From contig CM027384.1 of NCBI GenBank assembly GCA_015680905.1, positions 80,757,501 through 80,821,500 on the forward strand: a DNA stretch of 64,000 nucleotides. The letters are read 5' to 3'. The position numbers and the translations under genes are program-made. The notes under the pieces are model-generated. The model ran no database searches. It saw only the letters and a program-made list of their open reading frames with translations, and had not been told where the DNA came from. Of this stretch, positions 43,961 through 55,966 are shown one piece after another (position 1 is the stretch's first letter; every line of letters begins with the position of its first letter). This DNA is from Coptis chinensis (taxonomy: Eukaryota; Streptophyta; Magnoliopsida; Ranunculales; Ranunculaceae).

Positions 43961-44264
43961 TCATTTTATAAGCAAAGAAACATTCAATAAAATAGTTAGT
44001 AACAACGTAAGTTTTATCACCTCATATATGCAACCATACAAGGAGACTCGACAGATTCAAGATTACAAACATCCTTCACGCCATTTGTCTCTATGTATGA
44101 AAAACTCTATGTTATCTCCTAATAATTCTTGTCCATATGGAAACTTAAGTTAGACCACTTTTGAATAATTGTACCAATCATGGCACCAAAGGAAGTGCAT
44201 AGATCGCTTCCTTTGTTGTGGCCGGTGACTTAGTTTTTAAGCTTTACTTTTACTTTCGGTTGCC

Positions 44265-44620
44265 CTATTTTATCCCCGATTCAAAACCGAAAAATAAAAG
44301 ATAAGCATAAAAAATTATAATGTCATGTCTAGCAAGGGTGGCCGTAACATGGTCTATGTGTAATGGACTGGAAGTGGTCCAGTAGGTATCCGGCGCGGCT
44401 TGAAGTGTCCCGCAGTGGGCTGTGTTATGGCCTATGTGTATGTGGAGCGGAAGTGCGGATGCACATCTACACAAATTGGAGGTGGAATGTTTACTTGTGT
44501 AAGGATCATGAGGTGGATTAGAAGGAAGAAATGTATAAATAGAGGGAGCTAGACGAAAAAAGGGAGAGGTCCGATCCTAAAGTGGGATTCTTATAAATTT
44601 ACAATCATCGATATTTTTAC
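44265..44620. other. Insert-like block with a TATA box between CACTA exons
   Basis: GC-richer sequence with two similar phrases (ATGGTCTATGTGTAATGGAC and ATGGCCTATGTGTATGTGGA) and a strong plus-strand TATA box (ATGTATAAATAGAGGG, 44532-44547). It might be a solo LTR or promoter fragment; no clear ends or target duplication were seen. Confidence 0.3.
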
Positions 44621-44639
44621 CGGTTGGCTTTCACCACTA

Positions 44640-45690
44640 ATTCCCCGGCCAAGCAACGTGTGATCCAATAGCGTCTTCCACAAATTTCAACTTATCACCA
44701 ACCGGTACAGAAGAAGAGCTTGTTCTTTACCTTCCAAAATCTTCCCAACTCGCTACATGTGAGTTGTATTGCCCTAAGGGAACATTGTGCAACTTAGTTT
44801 CCGGTCCAAGCTCCTCGTAGACTATACCCTTTAGCAACAACATTGGATTTGAAATCCACGGCCAAACCTAACTCCGCCCTAAGATGAATTGTAAAGTCAT
44901 AATGGGTTAATTGCAAATACAACATAAAACAGGGGATTCAAGCACTAGTATTCACCTTTCCAAGATCCCATGTATGATTTCAGACTTCGGTGCACGACTT
45001 GTTACTTCAAAGATTTTCCTTTTTAGAAGTTTTTGGTGGTATAGAGAATTAGCCTTTTGGTCTTCAACAAATTTTAGGTGAGAATATTTAGAACTAAAAA
45101 AAAAAAAAAACTAGACACACACAAAAAATATTTTAAAGTACTTCAAAATAAATTAAAACTTAATGAAATTACCTCAATGCCTTTCAATACTAAGTGCTTT
45201 GGCCAAGCAACTTGTGATCCAAGAGCATCTTTCAAAATTACCATCTCGAACTGGTATAGGAAGAAGAGCAACATGATCTTTACCTTCCAAAATCTTATCA
45301 ACCCGATACGCGTGCATTGTTTGGCCCTAAGGAACATTGTGCAACTTAGTCTCTCGGTCCAAGCTCCACGAACCTTACCCTTAGCAACAATATTGGACTT
45401 GGAACCCACACCAAACCGCAACTCAGTCCTAATTGTATACTGAGTTTTTAGTAATTAACAATATGAAAATAACGGCGGATTAGAAGACTGTGTGTTAATC
45501 AGATTCAGAACCTATCTATTATATTAAGTAAAATGTGATACTGCAAGGATTGTGACAACGATACCTTTCCAAGAGGAAGCATAGGATTTGGAAGTGGGGA
45601 ATGACTTGTTCCCTTAGCATGTACCTTCCTAAAATCAGGTTCAGAGTTTTTTCCCACATCTCTCTTCTCTTCCTTGTTCTTCGGCTATAT
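44640..45690 (-). repeat. Tandemly duplicated exon pair (DUF8039-like) in the second CACTA gene
   Basis: Copy 1 (45690-45165) and copy 2 (about 45000-44640) encode the same domain. Copy 2 reads LGLAVDFKSNVVAKGIVYEE, LGPETKLHNVPLGQY and VEDAIGSHVAWPGN. Copy 1 reads FGVGSKSNIVAKGKV and DALGSQVAWPKHLVLKGIE with a frameshift between. Each copy is preceded by a related linker exon (RKVHAKGTSHSPLPNP versus KRKIFEVTSRAPKSEI). Relatives have one such domain, so the duplication looks local. Confidence 0.65.
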
Positions 45691-45779
45691 ATGTTAGAGA
45701 ATATTTACAAAATAAAAACGAAATAGGAAACAAAAAACACCCAATTCTAAAGTAGTGTAAACAATATTTAAAAGCTTAC

Positions 45780-46230
45780 TTTACGCTTGCTATGTGCACC
45801 ACCTAAAGGGGGGATATGGTCTCTATTGTCACTTTTGTGGCTATTCGAAGCAATTTTTTCCGAAGCAGGAGAAGTGAGACGATCATTAAATTTTGCTTCT
45901 AACTCCTTGTATTTATTCTTCAATTCTTTTCTTTTTTTCCGTTCTTCCTTTCCCTTTCTTTCCTCGGCTTTTTTCTTTTTTGTTCTTCCTTTTTTCTTTT
46001 TTCCTCTTCCTCGCGAGCTTTCGACTCCAATGCACGCATATGTTTCTTAGATCCACGCTTTATTAGGCGAAAGTACTGTGTGGGGGTGACTCCATCTCCT
46101 ACCTCTAACACGACCACCGTGTTCGAAGTACCCAATGCCGAGTCGATCGCCTCTTTAGTACCCTCAACCTCTAAAGTTCCTTCCTTGACTGCGTTTGATA
46201 ATCATCCTACAAGATAATGAGTGTGGATGT
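45780..46230 (-). pseudogene. Charged coiled-coil exon of the second CACTA gene
   Basis: After VVVLEVGDGVTPTQYFRLIK comes a run of Arg/Glu/Lys (REEEEKRKKEEQKRKK and more) for about 60 residues, predicted to form a coiled coil, then LEAKFNDRLTSPASEK and GGAHSKRK. The plus strand is correspondingly T/C-rich. It probably supports multimer formation. Confidence 0.5.
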
Positions 46231-46769
46231 AGACTTATCACTCACCCAAAACCACAAAAGCAGAAAACAGTGCAAGATTTGAATTAATAAGAGGGTTGGT
46301 CACAACCATAATCTACACCTTGTTTATTGTTTCTAAGCAAGTATCTCGAAAGCAACCCATCAAAAGTTTCTCAAAAGTGTTGTCACCCTCTCGGTTGAAC
46401 TTTGATTCATACAGATGGACTTAATAATCACACAAATGTTTCTCAAAATAAAAAGGAGTTTTATGACACCCTCATGAAGTGATTTTGAACCCTCCCCACC
46501 CCCTCAGATATCCATTCTAGTTGTGCACGTGCATGGGGGCAAAGATGAAAAGGAGTGCAAGTGGGTAACTTATATTCTTAAAATTTTCCATGTACCATTC
46601 AAGAACTGCCCCTTAGTATGATAAGCTAAGCAACATGATCAAATATAGAAAGTAAAACAAGAGAAGCAAATCATCACCTTGGTCAATGTGGCACCTTTCT
46701 ACCCTTCTATATTGTAACCTTATTATTACTATTAATATAACATTCACACTATACTAGGAAGTATACTAG

Positions 46770-47140
46770 ACTGAAACGTGCTATTCTCTCTCAAAACTTC
46801 CTTGGTAGCATCATTTGCATAGTTACCATCTTTGCCTTGGAGGAAAAGTTGCCACCCATAAGACTGTCCCTTCCAATAAATGATGCCCTCCTCTTGTCTC
46901 TGTTTTTGAAGTATATAGCACATCAAATAATAACAAATTAGAGGAATGCAATATTACATAAATAAAAACAAATTAAAGGAATGCTATATTACATATCAAA
47001 TAACAAATTAGAGGAATGCTATATACATTTACTTACCTTTTTCTCCACGCGATTAGCAATACTCATCCTGCCTGTTCGGTGGTTAAACTTCTTTTGCTTT
47101 CGCCGCGTTGATTGCACTTCGCTAAGATTCTTACAAATTA
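46770..47140 (-). pseudogene. Exons 3-4 of the second CACTA gene
   Basis: Exon 3 encodes LSEVQSTRRKQKKFNHRTGR followed by MSIANRVEKK, the conserved basic box that normally follows the SRLTPEF part of exon 2. Exon 4 encodes EEGIIYWKGQSYGWQLFLQG and NYANDATKEVLRE, which corresponds to the D-G-T-W-x-N-x-x-A-K-E helix in relatives. The distance of 3.8 kb from exon 2 reflects inserted DNA. Confidence 0.6.
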
Positions 47141-47559
47141 AAAAATAAAAATAAATACGTGTTATGTACTAGAGCTGTTTAAACCATTTCTTGAAATAAT
47201 ACTTTAGCTGGAAGTAGTTTTGAATGAGAAAAACATTCCTATACGCCCTTAAAGTGATTAACTCAAGAAGATAACTCGTACGTCTATAGGAACAATTACT
47301 GATATGGGATTGTAAAATGGCAGTGGGTTATACACTCAGAAAACCTCAATATCCAGCAGACATCCCAGAAAACCTCAAGGTAATAGCATAGTGAGATACG
47401 TGAATGCGGTATATAGCAAATAAAGAGAACAAGCATAACAGCCTAACGTGAATGTGGACGATAGCTTTCTTGTTCTCTCTCGTCCCCTAGTAGCTAGTTT
47501 TGAGTTCCCTTCCTCTAGTAGCTAGGCTGCTTCTAGTAGCTAGATTGTTTTGGTTTGGA

Positions 47560-47740
47560 GTGGGGTGGGACGATGTGATACTCAAGTATTCCCCTGTACT
47601 GGTACTCTTTCCCCGATCGAACAGGGGAGCAGGACCAGCAATGACAAATATGAAGATAGAGGGAAAGAGTACCGTCAATAAGGTACTGCTTCAGGGGGTC
47701 CATCCAGCTCGGCTGCTGCTTAGGCCGAATGGGGGCCACA
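47560..47740 (-). pseudogene. Tat-type gypsy RNase H-integrase linker fragment
   Basis: PSWMDPLKQYLIDGTLS is the conserved box that precedes integrase in Tat-like elements; element B has GWMDPIKCFLEGKEV at the same place. Only this short part is recognisable. Together with 50028-50210 it is probably what remains of one minus-strand copy. Confidence 0.5.
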
Positions 47741-47810
47741 GTCAGCCTCTGGAGACTGATGCTGGGTAGCTCCTTATATTGGGTATACTCCGAGCTTCAT
47801 GAGTTGTCAA

Positions 47811-47938
47811 GGTGGGTAGCCATTCGTTGTCATTCGGGGTGCCTATTGTCAAGTCGGGGAAGCTGGAATATCCTGAACTGTTGGAAGTGGGTAGAGAGCC
47901 CCTTAATCTGGTCAAGGTGGGTAGCCATTCGTTCGTCC
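47811..47938 (+). repeat. Short direct repeat
   Basis: CAAGGTGGGTAGCCATTCGT occurs at 47809-47828 and 47914-47933, about 105 bases apart. It is not coding in any recognised frame. Confidence 0.6.
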
Positions 47939-48049
47939 TTGTACCTATATCAAATTTCAAGCACTTATGAAACCCACTGCTAGTCGACCATTTCATTTTG
48001 GCCTCATATTTTCATGCACTAGTAGTAACCCCTATTCAAGTATTCAACC

Positions 48050-48137
48050 AAAAAAATTCCAGCTGCAAACACAGAAAATTCCAGCTGCAAACACAGAAAA
48101 CACAGAAAATTCCAGCTGCAAACACAGAAAATTCCAG
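48050..48137 (+). repeat. Minisatellite of about 22-23 bases, four copies
   Basis: The unit AATTCCAGCTGCAAACACAG is repeated four times, with an extra AAAACACAG between copies two and three. It is in frame with the downstream gag and encodes a repeated QLQTQKIPAANTENTE-like peptide, but lies upstream of the conserved gag part. Confidence 0.85.
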
Positions 48138-48762
48138 GATAAGATGACTATGGAGTTTGAAAACCTTTATCAAGGGAAGATGACTGTAGCACAATATGAA
48201 GCACGATTCGCAGAGTTATCTCGGTTTGCTACTCACTTAGTGGCAGACGAGGCACGAAAGGCAAAGAGGTTTGAAAGAGGGTTGAATCCTTCTATTCGAG
48301 GCAAGCTTGCAGTACTAAAGATCCGTACTTATTCAGAGATTATTGAACGAGCACTACTGGCAGAGCAAGAAATGGAAGACAGCCAGAAAATTAAGGAGAA
48401 GAATATCAATCGAGTGCAAACTACCAATCCGAACTCTAACAATCAACATCTAATGCAAAACAAGAAGCAAAGGACTTATGGGAATTCGTATTATAATAAC
48501 AACAATAATGGGAATGGGAAAAACTATAGTAGCAGTTCTGGGAATAAGTCAGATGTTCCGTTTGCATGTTACAAGTGTGGTGATCCTAATCATATGAAGA
48601 GAAATTGTCCCATTCTTGCAGCAGAGAGAGAAAAACAGCAAGTACCACAACAACAACAACAAAAGTCACAGGGTGGGCAGTACAGAAACAATAATAGCAA
48701 TGGACCGAAAACTCAAGGACGAGTATATGCATTGACTAGTGATGCTAATGCCTCGAATGCAG
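48138..48762 (+). pseudogene. Tekay/Del-type gypsy gag fragment
   Basis: Begins MTMEFENLYQGKMTVAQYEA, continues RFAELSRFATHLVADEARKA, KRFERGLNPSIRGKLAV and a CCHC knuckle (CYKCGDPNHMKRNC), then [16 protein letters not shown], which in chromovirus-type gag-pol leads into the protease. The N-terminal half of gag is missing, replaced by a minisatellite. The frame runs straight into antisense HSP70 sequence at about 48763, so the C-terminus of the 335-codon frame is a shadow. Confidence 0.75.
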
Positions 48763-48770
48763 TTCTGGTT

Positions 48771-49812
<1,042 letters not shown>

Positions 49813-49879
49813 GTAATTCAATGTATTGTCAGAAACCATATAAAACAGCATAAAACATTATCAGCATAAAACAACACTA

Positions 49880-50031
49880 CCATTTGGAGGGAGGGAAACT
49901 TCAGTGCTGATGCTTTGGCTAAGGCAGGAGCATCTCTACAACCGCATGAAGCTACCTGGACAAATGGCAGACCTACATGGTTGGTCGCAGAAGTAGGAAG
50001 CACCTTTGATAGGCTTTTTAGATTTGATTAA
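49880..50031 (+). pseudogene. LINE-type RNase H C-terminal fragment
   Basis: Plus-strand frame: WREGNFSADALAKAGASLQP, then TWTNGRPTWLVAEV and FDRLFRFD before a stop. Plant LINE RNase H (RVT_3) domains end with R-E-x-N-x-x-A-D-x-L-A-K followed by such a tail. The catalytic Asp of ADAL is present; the rest of the domain is missing. Confidence 0.5.
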
Positions 50032-50210
50032 TTGTATCCTACCCCAAGTTTGTTGACAATGAGCTGGGAGTCACTGAAGACAGTTAGACTCGAGATGCCG
50101 AGCTCCCGAGCCATGTTAAGCCCAGAAGACTTTGTAATTATTCTGATCGTGTGTGCGTAGAAGTAAGGCCTAAGCTTCTTAACTGAGAACACTAATGAAA
50201 GGGTAGACAA
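50028..50210 (-). pseudogene. Fused remnant of two Tat RNase H domains
   Basis: The frame joins LVFSVKKLRPYFYAHTIRII (RT-linked RNase H) directly to GLNMARELGISSLTVFSDSQ and LIVNKLG (second RNase H). In element B these two boxes are about 140 residues apart, so an internal deletion has fused them. It probably belongs with the linker fragment at 47560-47740. Confidence 0.6.
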
Positions 50211-50399
50211 GTCGATCTAGGAGTACCTCGTCTCTGCGTCGAAAGCAGAGTTCAGCTGACGAAGTACACCTGATGTTGTGAATACAAACTCCCACAGAAT
50301 TCTAATCATCTAGACATAGATTTATTTATTATAAATTTAGACGAATATCATTTTGTCACATTCTCGCACACAATTTCAGTCGCGCAGCCCTTGAACTCG

Positions 50400-50690
50400 G
50401 TAAGCATGATTAAACAATGGCAGACTTGAGCGTGAATACAAAGGGCGGCAGCAGAGAAACTCTGACAAGGAATACAAAGGGCAGCAGCAGCAATGAAGAC
50501 GAACCGAAACCAAATGACAAATCTAAAGTAGAAGCATAGAGAGATAAAGCGAGACTTTTACTGTTGCAGTATGGAGATAACAGGTTTAAACACTTAGTCA
50601 TGCCAACTGATAACTCGGAAGGGGAGACTACAACAGCTAAGGATGACATGCAACCAAGAATAGATGATGCAAGGGAATCCACCTAGAATC
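50400..50690 (+). pseudogene. Unidentified coding-like segment
   Basis: A plus-strand frame reads MADLSVNTKGGSRETLTRN, TKGSSSNEDEPKPNDKSKVE, a stop, then LLQYGDNRFKHLVMPTDNSE. The N-terminal half has two KG-GSR/KGSSS repeats. I do not recognise the protein. It may be part of another captured host-gene piece. Confidence 0.25.
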
Positions 50691-50954
50691 TTACAAGATA
50701 AATTCTCGCAAGCTCTCTTGTATAATCAACCCTACTGGAATCTAAAAAAAAAAGGAAACCACAAATCAACAAAATCCACTCAAACTAAACTTGGCCTTCT
50801 GCCACAAGTCCAACCTCCCCAGGCACAGCCTCTTTGCTTGGAATCCACCAGTACATGGATACTAGCTTCTTTAGGACTTTCAAGAAACTAAGACGGTAAA
50901 ACAATAGCTTGCATGCATGTACAAACAAAAGCAAAATAAAATTAAGAGAAATAC

Positions 50955-51724
50955 GTACCAGAAATTCAGGTGTAAGTCTACTTTTTACAAAAGTATCCCA
51001 ATCTTCTTGACTGATTACTTTTCTATACAACTTTGGTATTTTCTTGAGTCTCTTCGGTTTATTCTTAAAAGGTAAGATGTACCGTCTAGTAAGACGAGAC
51101 TTGAATGCTTTCCACAACCCCGCCCATCGCGACTTGTACGAATAGATCTTTCGTTTGTGTCCAACTTAAATTTTTCCTATTTGTAGGTAGCATATTAGTT
51201 AATCATGTAAACAAAATGAAATTAGCTTATAAAGCATTAGATTAATGTACCTTCAAAGAGATCCACAAATTTTTCTTCAATGTTGGTGATACATCTTTCC
51301 AATTAGTTATTGTAATCCTTACTCTTGCCCTCACCAAGTAGCCTCCATAACTACCGATGTCAGTTCCACCTTGACCAATTGGTTGCCCAGATTCATTATA
51401 AACAACTCCTTGATATTCACCCTTTTTCAATTTTTTTATTTTTACACACTTTGCCGCTCTTCTGACTTTCCGTTTTTTGCTTGAACCTTTTGCTACTGCC
51501 TCGTCAACTTCCATATCTTTTGAGCCCAACCGCTTCTCTGAGTCTGAATGGTCTTCAAAGCCATCTTCCGAGTTTGAATGCCCTTGTGAACCATCTTTGG
51601 AGTTCGAATGATCTTCTCGAGCCATCTTCCGAAGTCCGAATTCTCTTCGAATTTGAATACTCTTGTGATTCTCAATGCTCTTACGGATCCATGAGTGTAC
51701 CTGAAAGACCATTTTGTTTTGCAA
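50955..51724 (-). pseudogene. Exons 1-2 of the second CACTA gene (Transposase_24-like)
   Basis: Exon 1 has Ser/Asp repeats (HSNSKDG, HSNSEDG, HSDSEKR), a basic stretch (KKRKVRRAAKCVKIKKLKKG) and then VVYNESGQPIGQGGTDIGSY with VRITITNWKDVSPTLKKNL, the usual N-terminal domain of this family. Exon 2 reads FKLDTNERSIRTSRDG, shifts frame, and gives LWKAFKSRLTRRYILPFKNK and KVISQEDWDTFVKSRLTPEF before a GTACGT donor. The family resemblance is clear; DNA binding at the subterminal repeats is the assumed role. Confidence 0.7.
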
Positions 51725-51968
51725 GGTTTGTCAATATATATATATGTATATATATAAAAAGCTTCCATATATAAAGCTTCCACCAAGTAGGTCTTTAATT
51801 GTTTAGAAATGTAAACATGCAAATGTAAACAAAGACTAGTCATCTCAGCTTTAGTCGTAAGTTTAACACAAAAACTTGAAACATTCTTAAAACCCGATAA
51901 AAAAACAACAAAAAAAAAGAAAAGAAAAGAAAAGTCCCATAATGACTAGTAAAGAAGTCTTATTTAAC

Positions 51969-54900
51969 TTAAAGAAAAAACTCATTCGGCTCGACCCAAA
52001 TCCCTTCACAATTTTCACGAGCATAAGGCAATGGCAATTCATTAGCTAAATCAAAGGAGTCAATAGTTGGCGGTATGCTTTGTCTCAATGGAATCATCAT
52101 CGAACCCAAAGATCATCGTTCTTATTGCGATAGTCTCTTTCGGGAGTTGCAAGGACAACCCACCATCCCATATTTAGTTGGTCACTCACATAAAAACTTG
52201 CTTGGCTTGGGACGCTTAAAATAAAAGGGTCGAACTTGTGGCCAACTTTACCAAGTTGCACGGATGTGAAACCCAATTCATCAACCTTAATGCCTCTCTT
52301 TGCTGTCAACCCAATCACACTTGAAAATAGGAATCTCGAAGGTCAAGTAATCCAACACCCATACTTCATTAGAAGCACACCATAAAAGCACATATCCTAA
52401 ATTACGAGATTCTTGTCCTTGGCACTAGAAATCTGCATTCTTTGAGAGGCCACTACACCGACTCCACTGTTTTGGTTGACTAGTTTAGCTTCTCGGTCCT
52501 TTGTGTGATAGCGAAAACCCTTAACTTCATATCCGAATATTTTAGCACATCTAGACTAGGTCCCATGGCCAAAAACTGCAACGTTTGGAGACTTTGTTAT
52601 TTGGTATGTCTTGCTCTTCCTCAACCCGTTCTCAAACAATATTAAGAACAGTGTTTTAATTTTTTAAGTAACAATAGAGTGTTAACAAAACATACCTTTT
52701 GGCTAAGCCAATTAATAAAGGTGCGATTATGCTCGCCTTTTATCCATTTTACACCCTTGCGATGATTTTGAAGCCTTAGGTAGTCCATATGCTCCCTTTT
52801 ATGTTAATAATTAAAAGAATACAAGTATTAACTACCAGCTCCCTTATAGAAACGTTGGAGATAAACATCTAGTTAAATTGAACTATTGTGCGTTTATCTA
52901 CTTACTTGATATAAGGTGAACTTCTTTCATGTTTTCCAACACATAAAGATGTGCTTGTTGCCGGGACTTCTCATCAACTTCAACAACATGCGAACCCCCA
53001 ATCGGTCTTCCACTTTACAAATTGTATCTCCATCTTCCAAATCATTGTCTGCATCATGTTTCTTGTGGAAGGAACTCCAATTGCATCTACTTCACTCAAG
53101 AATTCAGCACAAAACTCAACAACTTCTTCTCGCATATAATTCTCCGCCATACATCCTTTCCTCGATCGGGTTTCGATTCCTAACATATCCCTTTAACACC
53201 ATCATGTACCTAGAAAGTTTTTTAAAGCTTTAAACCTTTGATACGTGCATTGTGAGACATTTAATAAATAAATTAAAAAATCATTAACTTACCTCTCAAA
53301 GGGATACATCCATCGAAAAAACTGGACCACATAGCTCGACCTCCCTTACAAGATGAACTATCAAATGCACCATGATGTCGAAGAATGATGGTGGGAAAAA
53401 CTTTCTAACAAACACAAAGTTACCACCAAATCTTTCTCAATATTATCCAATTTCGACACATCCACTATTTTTGTGCAAAGAGCATTAAAGAAGAAGCATA
53501 ACCGAATAATGGTATACCTCACATGCTTTGGCAACACCGATCGTGATCGCCACGGAAGAAGTTGTTGCATTAGTCGGTGGCAATCATGAGATTTAAGACC
53601 ATATAATTTCAAATCTTTCATTGAAACACAAGATTTGAAATTAGAACAATATCCATCCGGGACCTTCGGTTCAAAACGATTGGTTGTTTGCAAACTTCCT
53701 CTTTCTCTTCTCTAGATAATGTATAACATCTTTGGCGGTAGGTAGAATCTTGTCCCTCTCTTCTCTGGGTGCTAGTTCTTCCCTTAAGTGCATCTCTACA
53801 AGGTCAAGTCGGCTTTGAAGTGAATCCTTTGTTTTCAATGGAATATTAAGCAAAGTCCCAATGATGCTATCACACACATTTTTCTCAATATGCATGACAT
53901 CCAAGTTATGTCTCAAAAGCAAATGTCTCCAAAGAAGGCAACTCAAAAATATAGATCTCTTTTTCCAAATGACCTTCCTCATGATTTTTTTTGTACACCA
54001 TCGGTTTTCCTCCGCTTTGGTGTTTTACGTATCCTTAGAACTTATTTGCTCCTTTCCCCTTTTTCTTTTCTTTGAACCTTTGGACCTAATTCGCCTCCCT
54101 TCTTTGATTTTTTGACTTTCTAGCACTTTCTCTCGGTGGCTTTCCCATGAGTTTTGAAATGCTCAACTTTTGTGAAGATTTGCACCCCATTCAATGATTC
54201 CGGACTTGATCGCAGCTCTTGCTTACCATTAAATGGTCTTTTCTCCTTTCGGCACGGATGGTTTTCTCGAAGCCATCTCCCCGTGGTGCTGGTATACATT
54301 CTTCTTGCCGTGTTTCAATCTAATAGAATCTGTATTTTCCCATCTTGGACACAAGCAAGATACCCCTTGACAAGCATAACCAAACTAAAGTTTCCAAAGG
54401 CGGAAAATCACCGATTGTCCACAATAGCACAATGCCTAAGTATAAAGGATTCTTGCTTATAGGCATCATATACCTCAACACCGGGCTGCCATAACAACCA
54501 AGATCTTCAATCAAAGGTGCAAGATAAACATCAATGTTGTTACCAGGTTGGTGCGGACTGATATCAACAATGTTAACATTAAGAACTTTCTCTTCATGCA
54601 CAGCCATGGTGGCAGGTTGTAAGTCGCCAATATAACAGCCAACAACTATGTCTCACGCTAAGAGAATCGTGGGATTAAAGCCATCGGTTGAAAGTGCAAA
54701 CCGAAGACTTCTCGAATCACCGCAAACTCGGCCAAGATTGATCGACGTGTCTCCATGCTTGGGAATCACCGGGTGACTCATTTGACCATCAACTACCTCT
54801 CTTTCATTCGCATGCCATACCAAATTCTTCGCCGTTTCAACAGATTGAAACATTTTTTTAAGTCTAGGGATTATTGGGAAATACCATAGTACTTTTGCTG

Positions 54901-55625
54901 GAACACTATAATTTTGGTCAGGATTATTCTTTTTCACCTTATACCTTGACGCTCCACATGTAGGACAAGTAGTTCTATCCTTGTTTATTAAACCTCTATA
55001 GAGAATACAATCATTGGGACATGCGTGAATCTTCTCATGCTTTATTCCAAAAATAGACAAAGTTTCCTTCGCCTCTCTCATGGTCAAAGGCAGCTCATTG
55101 CAATCTGGGAGCATATCCTTAAACAGAGCCAACACCATAGAGAAGCTTTTATCAGACCACCCACTCATTGCCTTCACATTGAAAAGCTTAACCAGAGATG
55201 ATAACTTGGTGTATTTGTTACACCCGTCGTAAAAAAGGTAAATCAGCTTCTTCAATCGGTTCACAAAGTTTTTCGGGGTTCCCCATGAAAGTCTCCCGAG
55301 TGGCCTCAAACATTTTTTTGCGATGTTTGCGGCCTCATCTAGTCCACCCTCATCAAAACCTTCCTCGACTCCTACTGATGCTGACTCCTTTGGAGCATCT
55401 TCCCCATGCCACACCCATGTGCAATACGCTTGTTCAATCCCTTTCGTTCTCGATGACGCCCCACCTCCACTATATCAAATTGCATACATATTCCCACATT
55501 CAATGCATGGATTGGGTATACAATTCTTACGTTTTGCATTATCAAAAGCAAATGTAAGAAACTCGATTAACTTTTCTACATATTCAGTTAGAAAATATAT
55601 ATCTCGACATCCATGACTTGTCCAT
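51969..55625 (-). pseudogene. TNP2 transposase of the CACTA element
   Basis: The transposase cuts and pastes the element. It starts MDKSWMSRYIF (ATG at 55625), and a frameshift leads to the transposase-associated domain (NAKRKNCIPNPCIECGN). The long frame 54653-55414 holds LPLTMREAKETLSIFG, CPNDCILYRG, CPTCGASRYKV and LRFALSTDGFNP. Later frames give PGNNIDVYLAPLIEDL, LDVMHIEKNVCDSIIGTLLN, then LPKHVRYTIIRLCFFFNALC (DUF4218), ENYMREEVVEFCAEFLS and, near 52100-52310, VDELGFTSVQLGKVGHKFDP with FYVSDQ (DUF4216). The end is CEGIWVEPNEFFL, stop at 51969. All parts occur in the normal order, but at least six breaks make it inactive; a few may be introns. Confidence 0.88.
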
Positions 55626-55760
55626 CTCAAGCTACCAAAACAAAATACGATAAGTCCTTATTGTCGACAAACAAGCAAATACTGAAAATAGAGTTAACTC
55701 GAAAAATATAGTCTAGTTTAAAATTAAAAAACAAAAAATCATGTTAGATAACCATTTGTG

Positions 55761-55870
55761 AAACCTTCGTTTATAGCCCCTAAAGTAAACCTTCGTTTCA
55801 TAAACCTTCGTTTATAGCCCCTAAAGTAAACCTTCGTTTATAGCCCCTAAAGTAAACCTTCGTTTCATAA
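55761..55870 (+). repeat. 26-bp tandem repeat array
   Basis: The unit is AAACCTTCGTTTATAGCCCC followed by TAAAGT. Full units start at 55761, 55802 and 55828; truncated units (AAACCTTCGTTTCAT) start at 55787 and 55854. It lies just upstream of the TNP2 start codon, in its presumed 5' region. Confidence 0.85.
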
Positions 55871-55874
55871 ACCA

Positions 55875-55966
55875 AAAAAATAAAACACTAACGACCACCT
55901 CAAATCAGGAATAAAGCACAAATTGTAAAAAAAAATCCAAATCAAATGAAAACCCATACCTTACTT
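55875..55966 (+). repeat. 92-bp perfect direct repeat, copy 1
   Basis: Identical by eye to 57382-57473. It lies in the presumed promoter side of the transposase gene. Confidence 0.85.

Noticed and set aside
45890-46020. Open frames on the plus strand encoding Phe/Leu/Ser-rich peptides, possible membrane protein
   Set aside because: They are the complement of a Lys/Glu/Arg-rich coiled-coil exon on the minus strand.
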